NCBI RefSeq assembly: GCF_014652815.1
Contig: NZ_BMZN01000004.1
Span: forward strand, 375,137-439,136
From: Alcaligenes pakistanensis
Lineage (GTDB): Bacteria; Pseudomonadota; Gammaproteobacteria; Burkholderiales; Burkholderiaceae_B
Length of the DNA: 64,000 bases
Reading direction: 5' to 3'
Positions 40,909 to 50,378 of the stretch are shown here, piece after piece (position 1 is the first letter of the stretch; every line of letters begins with the position of its first letter). Below the pieces are notes generated by a model. It made no database searches, was not told where the DNA came from, and was given only the letters and a program-made list of their open reading frames with translations. The position numbers and the translations under genes were made by a program.

Positions 40909-42117
40909 TTAACCCTCCGCCAGGGCGGCATAAGGCTCTTGCGCAACGGTGCTATCAGATTGCATAGCCACTTCGACTCGATCTCGACCCGCCGCTTTAC
41001 CCCTATAGAGTGCGGCATCTGCTTGCCGCAAGGCGTCCTCCAAACCGTAGGCGCCGTACAAAGCCGGTGAGATCCCGATCGTGACAGTACAGCGCAACGG
41101 CTGAATCACACCAGGCAAGGTAATCACATCGCTTTCCAGCTTAGTGCGCAGACGCTCTGCCAGAAGCATTACCCCTTGCTCGTCAGTCTCCAGGCAAACG
41201 GCCACAAACTCCTCTCCCCCGATACGGCCTGTCAAATCGCCACGCCGCGCAGTGGAACGAATCAGGCCAGCCACATGGCAAATCACCCCATCGCCTGCCT
41301 GATGCCCGTAGGTATCGTTAATATTTTTGAAATGGTCGATATCGATCAACAACAAATAAGCAGGTACGGCACTGCGCGTATTGAAGTACTGCTGCAACGC
41401 TTCCACCAGCCCGCGACGATTGAGTAGATCTGTCAGGGGATCACGCGCAGCCCTATTACGCAGATCATCTGTCAGCCGCCGCAACACCAGCCAAACAATA
41501 GAGGGCGGCACAATGGTCGCCAGCGTAGACATATAGATGTAGAAAACCAGTTGGAAGCGGCTGTCCATTTGCAGCGCATCCAAACCACCATCCATGATTT
41601 TCAAGAACTTCAGCGCATTAAGAACGCAAATCCCGCTGATCAGCAGTGCGAAGAAAATCATCTCCCCATGCAGGTCTTTTGCAAACGTGCGCACGCCGTA
41701 AATCACGGTGACCGTCATCACAAAAAACAGCAAAGACGCCATAGCGGCCAGCATCGCGTAACGCGCAGTAGGCCCCAGCCCCCACTGCACCAGCCATTGC
41801 AGCAGCCCATACAGCACACAAAATAGAATCAAAGGGCGCAGCAATTGCACCGGCCGCCCAAAAAACCGCATGGCACCCAGCCAATAAGCAATCGGCGAAG
41901 CCAGCGTCAGATTGTGGTTGATAACACTGAGCAGACTCCAGGCTGGGCCTCCTTCAAGCAGCTGCAGAATATAGGCCAAGGCCAATAGAAGGTTGCCAGC
42001 GGCAAAGAAGTCCATCCCCATTCTGTTGCCAGGCAGACGTCGACTAATCAATAAAAACATGACAGAAAAGCACAAGAGATGTGCACACAGCATGCCAACA
42101 AGAACAGAAGCAACCAT
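40909..42117 (-). CDS. Membrane diguanylate cyclase (GGDEF)
   Basis: The N-terminal half has about six hydrophobic helices forming an unassigned membrane sensor (402 residues in total from the chosen start). The C-terminal GGDEF domain has DPLTDLLNRRGL, DIDHFKNINDTYGHQAGD and the active site RIGGEEF, so c-di-GMP synthesis from GTP is expected. The inhibitory I-site RRGD stands five residues before GGEEF, so product inhibition is likely. The start at ATG 42117 (MVASVLVGML) is preferred; the frame is open upstream to 42189 without a ribosome site. No partner gene is obvious. Confidence 0.9.
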   Translation of the reverse strand: MVASVLVGMLCAHLLCFSVMFLLISRRLPGNRMGMDFFAAGNLLLALAYILQLLEGGPAWSLLSVINHNLTLASPIAYWLGAMRFFGRPVQLLRPLILFCVLYGLLQWLVQWGLGPTARYAMLAAMASLLFFVMTVTVIYGVRTFAKDLHGEMIFFALLISGICVLNALKFLKIMDGGLDALQMDSRFQLVFYIYMSTLATIVPPSIVWLVLRRLTDDLRNRAARDPLTDLLNRRGLVEALQQYFNTRSAVPAYLLLIDIDHFKNINDTYGHQAGDGVICHVAGLIRSTARRGDLTGRIGGEEFVAVCLETDEQGVMLLAERLRTKLESDVITLPGVIQPLRCTVTIGISPALYGAYGLEDALRQADAALYRGKAAGRDRVEVAMQSDSTVAQEPYAALAEG

Positions 42118-42416
42118 AAAAAGACGCTTAACGCGAAAATGGATTTCCTGCGCTGGACACGCGCGAGGGTGCCAGCGACACATAAACAAGGGATTGGGGT
42201 CGGCTCTGTGCCCAAAACGATGGCATCAAACCCAATGCAAGATGTACTGCAGTGATAGTCCCTTGCTTTGTTCTTATGGGGGGGAGCTCCAACTGCGGCT
42301 ATCTGTACGGGATCGCCTTTAACCGAATGTGCCGATTGTAAGTGTTTTTTACCTTACGGCCGCTTTATGTGCCTAAATCCCACAAGCGCGCAAACTTAAA
42401 TACGTGATACTCGGGG

Positions 42417-43304
42417 CTACCCAGCCACCTCTTGGCTTAAGAGCAATCTATGCAGGCACCAATTCCAGACAGCCTCGACAGAGTCTCTGGCTGCTGTTGA
42501 ACGCTTGCGTACCAAATAAAAATCTGCGCCCAAAGCCCCCGCCTCCGCCACCTGCACTAACCTGCCCGCAGCCAAATCGGCAGCGACGAACGCCTTGCAT
42601 GCCAAAGCCACACCTTGACCGGCCATCGCCGCATCCAGCGCCAGTGTTGTCTGGTTGAACACGGCTCCCGGCAACTTATTGTTTGACTTCAGAAACCTGG
42701 CCCAATGATCATGCGCATCATGCAGCAGAGGCAATACACGCAGCTGCTCGATAGAAAGTGGAGGTATCAAATCCCCCAGCAAATAGGGGCTCGCCACCGC
42801 CACCAAATCCTGGCGAAACAGTAGTTGCGCGTCCAGGTCAGCTGCGAACGGCGGACGAGCCAATCGCACAGCAATATCGACCTGATCACGATCAAAGTCC
42901 GACAAGGCCTCGGTCGCGACGGTGCACAGTTGCACACCGGGCAGCTCCGCCTGCAAATCTCCCAAACGCGGAATCAGCAACTTGGCTGCCACCGTGGGCG
43001 TCACGCTGATCGTCACCGTATCAGGGCGTGCCAACAAGTGCCCTGTCGCATCCGCCAGGGTGTCAAAAGCACGGGTGACATCAGCAAGATAGGCAGCCCC
43101 CGGCAGAGTCAGCAACAACCCACGCGGGTGGCGCTGAAATAGTGCGATACCCAGATGCTCTTCCAGGGCTCTGACCTGTTGCGCCACAGCGCCTTGAGTC
43201 ACGCCCAGTTCGTCCGCAGCAGCACGAAAGCTTAGCCTGCGGCCAGACGCCTCGAAAGCACGTAAGGCATTCAGTGGAGGTAAGGTACGACGGGATTGGT
43301 TCAT
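42417..43304 (-). CDS. LysR-family regulator (GcvA-like)
   Basis: A 295-residue regulator. The helix-turn-helix is ELGVTQGAVAQQVRALEEHLG (about 33-53), with HPRGLLLTLPG ending the DNA-binding domain. The effector domain follows. The opening LPPLNALRAFEASGRRLSFRAAADELG is like the GcvA subgroup. It is divergent from the SDR gene with a 104-base gap, the typical LysR arrangement, so the SDR gene is its likely target. Confidence 0.92.
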   Translation of the reverse strand: MNQSRRTLPPLNALRAFEASGRRLSFRAAADELGVTQGAVAQQVRALEEHLGIALFQRHPRGLLLTLPGAAYLADVTRAFDTLADATGHLLARPDTVTISVTPTVAAKLLIPRLGDLQAELPGVQLCTVATEALSDFDRDQVDIAVRLARPPFAADLDAQLLFRQDLVAVASPYLLGDLIPPLSIEQLRVLPLLHDAHDHWARFLKSNNKLPGAVFNQTTLALDAAMAGQGVALACKAFVAADLAAGRLVQVAEAGALGADFYLVRKRSTAARDSVEAVWNWCLHRLLLSQEVAG

Positions 43305-43408
43305 GCTGTAGGCAGTAGTTTTTCTACATTCTACTGCGCTTATTTAACGCATGCATTTTCAATTTAGGGCTGAAATAATAGTGTTAAACCAAACACATGG
43401 AGGTTCTT

Positions 43409-44113
43409 ATGGTGGTAGAAAAAGTAGCACTGATTAGTGCAGGCGGAACTGGCATTGGCGCCGCTACGGCACGCAAACTGGCTCAAGATGGCTATCACGT
43501 CGCGATCCTGTCCTCCTCCGGAAAAGGTGAGGCGCTGGCCAAGGAATTGGGCGGTGTGGGCCTGACAGGATCAAACCAGTCCAACGACGACTTAAAACGC
43601 CTGGTGGATTTGGCGATGCAACGCTGGGGGCGTATTGATGCCTTGGTCAGCTCTGCCGGCCATGGTCCACGAGGCCCTGTTTTAGAAATCAGCGATGCGG
43701 ATTGGCACGAAGGCATGGACGTCTATTTTCTGAATGCTGTGCGTCCGGCGCGCTTGGTTGCACCCATCATGGCAGCACAAGGCGGTGGGGCCATCGTCAA
43801 CATTTCTACTGCCTGGGCTTTTGAGCCGGCCGAAATGTTCCCCACTTCCGCCGTATTCCGCGCCGGGCTGGCTAGTTTCACCAAGATTTTTGCCGATACC
43901 TATGCAGCCAAGAATGTCCGCATGAACAACGTCCTGCCCGGCTGGATTAACAGCTTGCCCGCAACGGAAGAACGACGCGAAAGTGTGCCGATGGGACGCT
44001 ATGGCAAAGCAGAGGAAGTCGCAGCCACAATTGCTTTTCTATTATCGGATGGGGCTGGGTACATTACGGGCCAGAACATCAAAGTGGATGGTGGATTGAC
44101 TCGGGCGGTATAA
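43409..44113 (+). CDS. Atypical short-chain dehydrogenase without the Tyr-xxx-Lys motif
   Basis: A Rossmann-fold SDR of 234 residues starting at ATG 43409, five bases after GGAGG. The cofactor motif is SAGGTGIGAATARK (about 8-21), and VSSAGHGPRG and IVNISTAWAFEP match the NNAG and Ser regions. The normal catalytic YxxxK is missing: the equivalent stretch is TSAVFRAGLASFTK, with Ser and Arg at those places. C-terminal VLPGWINSL and SDGAGYITGQNIKVDGG are classical. It may have altered chemistry or only bind substrate. Its divergent LysR neighbour is the likely regulator. Confidence 0.87.
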   Translation: MVVEKVALISAGGTGIGAATARKLAQDGYHVAILSSSGKGEALAKELGGVGLTGSNQSNDDLKRLVDLAMQRWGRIDALVSSAGHGPRGPVLEISDADWHEGMDVYFLNAVRPARLVAPIMAAQGGGAIVNISTAWAFEPAEMFPTSAVFRAGLASFTKIFADTYAAKNVRMNNVLPGWINSLPATEERRESVPMGRYGKAEEVAATIAFLLSDGAGYITGQNIKVDGGLTRAV

Positions 44114-44214
44114 GTTTTCACAAACCGATTGGCTGGATAGCGTTCACACCACATAGCCCCCCGGCAAACCCAAGCACTCAAAACAAGATCTCGATCACTG
44201 AGCGAAACCAGGTT

Positions 44215-44249
44215 CCTACCTAGGCACAGCAACACCGTGCCTAGGTAGG
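44215..44249. terminator. Perfect 13-bp hairpin between convergent SDR and tauC
   Basis: CCTACCTAGGCAC and GTGCCTAGGTAGG pair around AGCAACACC. No long T-run is seen; probably a shared terminator or transcript-end hairpin. Confidence 0.6.
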
Positions 44250-44259
44250 ATCATGGTTT

Positions 44260-45150
44260 CTAACGTGCTTGCCCATGCCACGGCACAAGTTTGGCCTGTA
44301 ATCGACGTAAGCCAATTTCCAGTACAAACGCCACCACGGCGATAAGCAAAATCCCCGCCATCACCACATCGGTTGCCAGAAACTGGCCCGCCGACTGCAC
44401 CATGAATCCCAAGCCGCGCGTGGCAGCGACCAGTTCCGAAGCCACTAGCGTGGACCAACCCACGCCCAAACCAATCCGCAGTCCAGTCAGAATCTCCGGC
44501 AAAGCACTGGGAATAATGATGTAGCGTAGTAACTGGCTTCGCGTCGCCCCTAAGGACTGGGCTGCACGCAGTTTCACGGGGTCCACATTACGCACCCCAC
44601 CAGCAGTCGCAATCGTAATCGGTGCAAAAATCGCCAGATAAATCAATAACACTTTCGACAGTTCGCCAATGCCGAACCAGATCACAATCAGCGGCAAATA
44701 CGCCAGCGGTGGGATTGGGCGGTAGAACTCAATCAGCGGGTCCAAAATACCCTGGGCGATGCGGTTGCGACCAATAGCAATTCCGGTGGGAATAGCCAGC
44801 AACACCGCAGCCACCAAAGCCAAACCGATACGCCACAAGCTGGCAGCCAAATGCTGCTGCACGGTGGCATCCATATAACCCACCGAGAACAGGCGCAAAA
44901 CTCGACTTGCTACAGCCTGTGGCGAAGGTAGAAATAGCGGGTCTATATAGCCCCAAGCGGTGACAGCCCACCACAAGACCACCACGCCCGCCAAGGTCAG
45001 CAGGCTAATCACGCCGATAGACGTTTGCCGTACCTTAGTGTCGGTTTGCCTATAAGGATCGGGCGCAGCGCTTACGTGTAAGGAGGATGCAGCAGACAAG
45101 CTGACAGCGTCGGAGGCCTGCAAAACTTGGCCGGTAGCAGAGGATTTCAT
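44260..45150 (-). CDS. tauC: Taurine-type ABC transporter permease
   Basis: Inner-membrane permease of 296 residues with about six helices. The EAA-like coupling loop is AAQSLGATRSQLLRYIIIPSALPEILTGLRIGLG (read in parts), and WSTLVASELVAATRGLGFMV is characteristic of the TauC/SsuC group. It imports an alkanesulfonate with TauA and TauB. The start ATG 45150 (MKSSATG) is preferred over 45204, which would overlap tauB. It is the last gene of tauABC. No tauD (dioxygenase) follows. Confidence 0.92.
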   Translation of the reverse strand: MKSSATGQVLQASDAVSLSAASSLHVSAAPDPYRQTDTKVRQTSIGVISLLTLAGVVVLWWAVTAWGYIDPLFLPSPQAVASRVLRLFSVGYMDATVQQHLAASLWRIGLALVAAVLLAIPTGIAIGRNRIAQGILDPLIEFYRPIPPLAYLPLIVIWFGIGELSKVLLIYLAIFAPITIATAGGVRNVDPVKLRAAQSLGATRSQLLRYIIIPSALPEILTGLRIGLGVGWSTLVASELVAATRGLGFMVQSAGQFLATDVVMAGILLIAVVAFVLEIGLRRLQAKLVPWHGQAR

Positions 45151-45166
45151 GAGTGATCTTCCATGC

Positions 45167-45952
45167 TCAGGTAGAGGTAGCAATGGGGTGAGCAGAGAAC
45201 ACATGCTCCAGCACGCGCTCCCGCGCAGCGATAAATTCCGGCGAGGACTTCACCTGACGCACTGGCTGCCCCTGAGTATGGCGCTGGCCAAAACCCAGCG
45301 CCAAGCGCTCGACTACACACCCAGGGCTACCGCCCAGAATGATGAGATCGGTGGCAAGAAACACGGCCTCTTCAATGTCATGAGTAATCAAAAAAACAGG
45401 CTTGGCGCTGCGTTGCCAGACAGTCAACAAAAGCGTCTGCGCCTGCTCACGGGTGAAGGCATCAAGCGCACCAAATGGCTCGTCCAATAGCAACACGCGC
45501 GGGTCAGCCGCCAAAGCACGAGCAATGCCGACCCGTTGTTTCTGACCACCCGACAATTGCCAAACACGACGCTGCTCCAGCCCTTCCAGACCGACCAAAG
45601 CCAGTTGACGACGAGCCAAAGCCTCGCGCTGCGCCTTGGATTCACCGCGCAGCGTTAAACCAAAGGCCACGTTTTCCAATACCGTCTGCCAAGGCAACAA
45701 GGCGTCATCCTGAAACACCACACCACGATCAGCCCCCGGACCGCGTACGGGTTCATCATCCAGCGTAATAGTGCCAGCGCTGGGCAACGTGAACCCCGCA
45801 ATCAGGTTCAACAACGTCGTCTTGCCGCTACCCGAGGGACCCAATACCACCACCAACTGCCCCGGCCCCAACTGCAGTGAAACGTCTCGCAGCGCTAAAT
45901 GATCGGCACCGGGGTATCGTGCGCTGACGTGGTTCAGTGTTAACTGCGCCAT
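45167..45952 (-). CDS. tauB: Taurine-type ABC transporter ATPase
   Basis: A 261-residue ATP-binding subunit with Walker [12 protein letters not shown] (about 39-49), Q-loop [11 protein letters not shown], signature [15 protein letters not shown], Walker [13 protein letters not shown] and H-loop [13 protein letters not shown]. It energises sulfonate import through TauC. It lies between tauA (5 bases) and tauC (about 16 bases), so one operon. Assigned to taurine rather than nitrate or aliphatic sulfonates because of the tauA neighbour, but these families overlap. Confidence 0.92.
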   Translation of the reverse strand: MAQLTLNHVSARYPGADHLALRDVSLQLGPGQLVVVLGPSGSGKTTLLNLIAGFTLPSAGTITLDDEPVRGPGADRGVVFQDDALLPWQTVLENVAFGLTLRGESKAQREALARRQLALVGLEGLEQRRVWQLSGGQKQRVGIARALAADPRVLLLDEPFGALDAFTREQAQTLLLTVWQRSAKPVFLITHDIEEAVFLATDLIILGGSPGCVVERLALGFGQRHTQGQPVRQVKSSPEFIAARERVLEHVFSAHPIATST

Positions 45953-45957
45953 CCGGC

Positions 45958-46956
45958 TTACTTGGCCTGCGAGGCAGCTGCCTCAACATACTTGGCCGAG
46001 CTGTAATCGGCGTAGCTAGGCAATACCTCGTCGATACGGCCCTGCTCTTTTAGAAAGGCAGAGGTATCGGCCAAAGCCTGGACGGTAGGTTGAGCCAAGG
46101 TCTTGATCTGATCAGGCGCCGATAAAAAGCCGCTACCCGCCAGAACATTGGGGATTTCAGCAGGCGTGGCCCCCGTCAAACGAGCCAATTTGTCGATATT
46201 GTCTTGATTGGCTACCCACGCAGCAGGGTCACGAGCATAGCTGTCGTACGAAGCCAGCGTGATGCGAGCAAATGCCGACACGACATCAGGATGCTTTTGA
46301 GCAAAGTCCTTACGCACTAGCCAGACATCGAAGGTAGGAGCCCCCAGCTTGGCCAGCTCGCCCGAACTGATCAAGACCTTGCCGCTTTCCTTAGCCTTGC
46401 TCAGCGCCGGGTCCCAGGTATAAGCACCGTCAATGTCACCGCGAGCCCAAGCCGCAACAATATTGGCTGGCGTCAGATTGATGATGTTGACCTGTTTGGG
46501 GTCGATCTTCCAATGCTTGAGTGCAGCCAGCAGGCTGTAATGACTGGTCGAGACAAAAGGCGTAGCAATCGTCTTGCCAATCAGATCCTGTGGAGTCTGA
46601 ATATCCGAACCACTACGCACAACCAACTCTTCGCTCGTGCCCAGCTCGGCAGCAATCAGGAAGGTTTCAATAGGCAACTTACGGCTGGCTGCAGCAGCCA
46701 AGGGGCTGGAGCCTAAATAGGCAATCTGCACATCGCCCGAAGCGACGGCATTGATCACTTCCGCGCCACCATCAAACTTGCGCCAATCGATTTTGGCGCC
46801 CGTTTCCTTTTCATAAACACCATCTGCCTGCGGCACGTTCGACGGGTTTGGGATGGTCTGATAAGCGACCGTCAGGCTGGTAGCCTGCACAGCCAGGGAT
46901 ACGACGCTGGCCGCCACCACCAGGCCCAGATGCTGCAGAGTTCTCGTCAACGACAT
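45958..46956 (-). CDS. tauA: Taurine-type periplasmic binding protein
   Basis: A 332-residue periplasmic receptor with a signal peptide ([19 protein letters not shown]). The mature start [23 protein letters not shown] and the later [38 protein letters not shown] match the TauA group. [19 protein letters not shown] lines the site. It binds taurine or a similar sulfonate and hands it to TauBC. It is the first gene of tauABC, suggesting assimilation of organosulfonate sulfur that complements the inorganic sulfur genes earlier in the window. Confidence 0.92.
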   Translation of the reverse strand: MSLTRTLQHLGLVVAASVVSLAVQATSLTVAYQTIPNPSNVPQADGVYEKETGAKIDWRKFDGGAEVINAVASGDVQIAYLGSSPLAAAASRKLPIETFLIAAELGTSEELVVRSGSDIQTPQDLIGKTIATPFVSTSHYSLLAALKHWKIDPKQVNIINLTPANIVAAWARGDIDGAYTWDPALSKAKESGKVLISSGELAKLGAPTFDVWLVRKDFAQKHPDVVSAFARITLASYDSYARDPAAWVANQDNIDKLARLTGATPAEIPNVLAGSGFLSAPDQIKTLAQPTVQALADTSAFLKEQGRIDEVLPSYADYSSAKYVEAAASQAK

Positions 46957-47187
46957 GGAGCATTCCTCGATTATTGTGTTGGCTTGATGGGCCAGTAGGT
47001 CGAGGAATCAGAATAGACAAAAGAGAGAAGCAGGCAAAAGACCGATTTCGCTTATTGTTAGTGCGCGAATTTATGAGGTGTGACGACCATAAGCTTAGAA
47101 GCCTGGGCGAAAGCGCCGGGCTCAGTTGCAAGGCTCTTCTCCCGCACAATCAATGACAAGAGCACAACAATCCTAATCAAGCACTAG

Positions 47188-47535
47188 CTAGCGCGACTTA
47201 GGCTGCGTACGAACGACTAGAAAGAACAAAACGCAAACCAGTACCAATAGCGCAAAAAAAGCGAGACCGATGCTGAAATTTTCTGTTCCGAAGTCGCGCA
47301 GCATGGTCATCGCATCCAAGGCGGCGTAAAGACTAAATGCCAGGGTTGGTATGAAAAGGAGGGCCGCCAGAGTCTTGATAAATTTGCGGGACCGCATTGG
47401 AAGCAGAGCAGCAAAAACAATAGTGGCGACAACCAGAACAGGGATTCCAACAACCAAGGTGAGCAGCCCGTCGGAGGCGAAAGCTGGGAAAGGTACGAAC
47501 AGCGCAACGACTCCAACACGTTTGAATAAGCTCAT
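47188..47535 (-). CDS. Small membrane protein, unknown
   Basis: A 115-residue protein with four hydrophobic stretches (VGVVALFVPFPAFA, LVVGIPVLVVATIVFAALLP, TLAALLFIPTLAFSLYAAL, GLAFFALLVLVCVLFFLVV). It has a basic turn MRSRKF and ends in TQPKSR. I recognise no family. A ribosome site (AAGG) lies on the minus strand before the ATG. It lies downstream of, but is not clearly linked to, a tRNA on the same strand. Confidence 0.65.
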   Translation of the reverse strand: MSLFKRVGVVALFVPFPAFASDGLLTLVVGIPVLVVATIVFAALLPMRSRKFIKTLAALLFIPTLAFSLYAALDAMTMLRDFGTENFSIGLAFFALLVLVCVLFFLVVRTQPKSR

Positions 47536-47867
47536 GAGCCTTACCTTGATTAAGACAGCAAACGCAGCCGCAGGGGCCGCTTGTATAAGAATGATTAGGT
47601 TCCTAGCAATATTATTCTAAGGCATGCTCGGCAATTTCAAGGCGGCACCCTGCCTTGAGTAAAGGGAGTCTATAGCCTATCGGCTGACTCCTGCCAATAG
47701 CGTGCGCGGTAAGCCCATATCTATCAGGCTAGGCGCCGGTTCCCGATACAAAATGCGCAGGACCGCAGCAATATCATTCACCCCTGAGTCGTCCCCCCCC
47801 CAGCCGCAGAAAACAAAAAAGCCACCCGGCTGGGTGGCTTTTTTTTCCTGATTTAACAGGGGTATTC
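47536..47867. other. Intergenic region before the tRNA
   Basis: No gene is seen. It contains a C-run near 47793, the shared terminator at 47815-47846 and otherwise mixed sequence. Confidence 0.5.
47815..47846. terminator. Bidirectional terminator beside the tRNA
   Basis: GCCACCC-GGCT-GGGTGGC (47821-47838) with six A residues on the left and eight T on the right. On the minus strand it follows the tRNA gene and should end its transcript. Confidence 0.85.
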
Positions 47868-47944
47868 TGGTGGCGCATCCCTGATTCGAACAGGGGACCT
47901 GCGGATTATGATTCCGTCGCTCTAACCTGCTGAGCTAATGCGCC
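47868..47944 (-). tRNA. tRNA with CAT anticodon (tRNA-Met likely)
   Basis: The minus strand folds as a complete 77-base tRNA including encoded CCA. The acceptor GGCGCAT pairs with ATGCGCC, the D-stem is GCTC/GAGC, the anticodon loop is ATCATAA with anticodon CAT, and the T-arm has TTCGAAT. The anticodon fits elongator Met, but a tRNA-Ile2 (CAT modified to lysidine) cannot be excluded by eye. The initiator type is unlikely because the acceptor end is fully paired. Confidence 0.93.
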
Positions 47945-48252
47945 GAAGAAAGAATTATAGCAAGGTTTCTTCTTTTGGCAAGCGTTTACCGTGATTTTTT
48001 GTCTTCTTTTTGGCCCATTTCTCCTATGAAAACGCTAAACCCTCGTATTCATTAGGTTTTCCGATTTCATCCGTCCCTGCCCCATCCTCACGCTTGATAC
48101 AAAACGTAAGCAAAACACGAATTCCAGCCGATTCCCCCTTGCGCCCTATCAAGTCTCTTTGTCATCCCCTATTGCTACACTGCCTGCTTGGCGCTAGATC
48201 CGTCTTTTTTCATTGATGTCCGTGATCCGGACTTTCCTCAGGAACTTCGTTT
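47945..48252. other. Intergenic region upstream of the GntP-type gene
   Basis: No gene. It contains the tRNA promoter side (minus strand) and, at the right, the promoter side of the permease. Several T-rich patches occur (47990-48015). No regulatory motif is recognised. Confidence 0.45.
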
Positions 48253-49656
48253 ATGGCCAGTACGCTTGCTATCGTTGTCTCGCTTTTATTGCTGATGTTC
48301 TTCGCCTATCGGGGGGTGACTGTATTATTGCTGGCCCCTTTGATGGCCGCCCTGGCTGTGCTGCTCTCGGGGGACTCCGGGTTTTTGTTGCCCATCTATA
48401 CCTCCACCTTCATGAGCGCGCTTAGCGGCTATGTGCTTCAGTTCTTACCCATCTTCTTATTAGGTGCCTTGTTTGGTCAGTTGATGGCGGATTCCGGAGC
48501 GGCTCAGGCGATTGCTCAGTGGATTACGCGCAAGCTGGGACATCGTCATGCTATTGCCACTATTGTGATGGTGTGCGGCGTACTGACTTATGGTGGTGTG
48601 TCTTTGTTTGTGGTGGCGTTTGCCATCTACCCGATTGCCAAGGATCTGTTCCGTGCAGCGGGTATCCCTAAGCGCCTGATTCCTGCGGCGATTGCACTGG
48701 GTTCGTTTACGTTCACCATGACCGCCCTGCCCGGCACGCCTGCCATTCAAAACGCGATCCCTATTCCTTACTACGGCACTAACGTGTTTGCAGCGCCTGG
48801 GTTGGGGATTATTGGCGGCTTGATCATGGCCTTTGGTGGTCTGTGGTGGTTGCAGTCGCGTGCTCGCAAGGCCGCAGCCAATGGTGAGACCTATGGCGAT
48901 CACGGCCAGGATATTTTGGATGCCAGCGCCGATGTCAGCACGCATGAGCAAAAACCCATGCCCATCTTCCTGGCTATCTTGCCGCTGATTCTGGTGATTG
49001 GCGTCAATGCCTTATTCACCTACGGCATTTTCCCCGGCACGAATTTCAGCTTCATGGCTGAGCGCTTCCCTCAGGTTGATCCTGCCAAGATTACCGGTTT
49101 GTGGGCACTGATTATTGCCCTGATTACGGCCAATCTGGTGCTGATTATCAGCCGTCTGGGGCACTGGAAGAGCCTGCGCGAAAGCATTAACAAAGGCGTG
49201 TTTGGTTTTATGTTGCCTTTGTTCAATACCGCCTCGGAAGTAGGTTATGGCGCGGTCATCGCCAGCCTGGCGGGCTTTGCGATTATTCGGGACTTTGTGC
49301 TGAACGTAGCCCCCGGTAATCCTTTGATCTCGGAGGCGGTGGCCATGACTACGCTGGCCGGGATTACCGGTTCGTCCTCGGGTGGCTTGAGTATTGCTTT
49401 GCAGACGCTGGGAGCGGACTATTTGGCGATGGCTCAGCAGGCTGGCATTAGCCCTGAATTGCTGCACCGTGTGGCTGTGATGGCGGCGGGTGGGCTCGAT
49501 ACCCTGCCCCATTGCGGTGCAATCATTACGTTGCTGTCCATCTGCAAACTGAACCATCGCCAGTCTTACGGCAATATCGCTATGGTAACGATGGCCGCCC
49601 CTATCGTTGCCCTGATCACAGTGATTACGCTGGGTACGATTTTTGGCAGCTTCTAA
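48253..49656 (+). CDS. GntP-family permease
   Basis: A 467-residue membrane transporter of the gluconate/D-serine symporter family with about twelve helices. Family features include FLLGALFGQLMADSGAAQAIA, VLTYGGVSLFVVAFAIYPIA and a late GLDTLPHCGAIITLL. Members import gluconate, other sugar acids or D-serine with protons, and related proteins in Burkholderiales move hydroxy acids. It is followed by a strong terminator, so it is transcribed alone. No kinase or catabolic gene is adjacent to identify the substrate. Confidence 0.9.
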   Translation: MASTLAIVVSLLLLMFFAYRGVTVLLLAPLMAALAVLLSGDSGFLLPIYTSTFMSALSGYVLQFLPIFLLGALFGQLMADSGAAQAIAQWITRKLGHRHAIATIVMVCGVLTYGGVSLFVVAFAIYPIAKDLFRAAGIPKRLIPAAIALGSFTFTMTALPGTPAIQNAIPIPYYGTNVFAAPGLGIIGGLIMAFGGLWWLQSRARKAAANGETYGDHGQDILDASADVSTHEQKPMPIFLAILPLILVIGVNALFTYGIFPGTNFSFMAERFPQVDPAKITGLWALIIALITANLVLIISRLGHWKSLRESINKGVFGFMLPLFNTASEVGYGAVIASLAGFAIIRDFVLNVAPGNPLISEAVAMTTLAGITGSSSGGLSIALQTLGADYLAMAQQAGISPELLHRVAVMAAGGLDTLPHCGAIITLLSICKLNHRQSYGNIAMVTMAAPIVALITVITLGTIFGSF

Positions 49657-49969
49657 GCAGGTTTAGAAAACAAGCTCTATATAAGCAGCTATGTGCAGAT
49701 TCGCGCATAGCTGCTTTTTTATTGATCTCGCATCCTTCGGCTTCCTCACCTACCAAAACTTTCACCGGGATTGTGCCCCTTCCGATGGATAGTGCTTCGG
49801 TGCAATGGCAGCCTATTAAAACAAGGTATGCGGCCCCTACGACGGGCTCTTTCCTTTCGTTTTCTATCGCGAAAACCCGTAACGCTTTGGCATCCGCCAT
49901 ACCTTCCCAGCGTGCTAGGATTTAACCATCTGGTCCCGTATGGTCACGATCAATAATCAGGAGCACACC
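49657..49969. other. Intergenic region after the terminator
   Basis: Apart from the terminator at 49683-49720 there is nothing clear in this stretch. Open frames crossing it lack a ribosome site. The ribosome site at about 49960 belongs to the small gene that follows. Confidence 0.5.
49683..49720 (+). terminator. Rho-independent terminator of the GntP-type gene
   Basis: AAGCAGCTATGTGC and GCGCATAGCTGCTT form a 14-bp stem with one wobble, followed by a T-run to 49720. Confidence 0.9.
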
Positions 49970-50242
49970 ATGAGCTATACCTACACCCTTAATGAGTTAG
50001 GCACTGAGGCTATTCGTCAGTTTGTTCTGGACCGTGGTCAGCCTGATCTGAACCTGCAGGCGTACATTGCGGCTGCTGAAGTCGAGGCTGATAATTTCAA
50101 TACTGGTGAGAGCCAGCGCGGCCAAATCGAGATCGACACCAATTGCAGCAAGGACGGTTTGACGCATACCCTGCTGCTGGAAAAGCATTGGTTTACCACT
50201 CAGCCTGTACCTGAAGCCCCTGCTGACGACAGCTTCTTCTAA
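49970..50242 (+). CDS. Small conserved-looking protein, unknown
   Basis: A 90-residue soluble acidic protein with no signal peptide or membrane segment. The start MSYTYTLNELGTEAIRQFVLD follows CAGGAGC at a good distance. The middle has AYIAAAEVEADNFNTGES and the end TQPVPEAPADDSFF, a disordered tail. I do not recognise a family. Clean codon use and a clear ribosome site support a real gene. It is isolated between the GntP gene and a convergent Bug receptor. Confidence 0.7.
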   Translation: MSYTYTLNELGTEAIRQFVLDRGQPDLNLQAYIAAAEVEADNFNTGESQRGQIEIDTNCSKDGLTHTLLLEKHWFTTQPVPEAPADDSFF

Positions 50243-50378
50243 CCAGGGGCAGGGTTTGTCTGTGGGTTCCTAATCTTAAAACAGACAATCCCGCCCCCAG
50301 CTAGTCCCCTATATAGCCAGTGGTTCAGGCGGCCGACAACGGCTGCCGTGGCTTGGCCTCAAAGCAAGATCCCCCGTC

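Noticed and set aside
47868-47944. tRNA as an integration attachment site
   Set aside because: No integrase gene and no duplicate of the tRNA 3' end are visible nearby.
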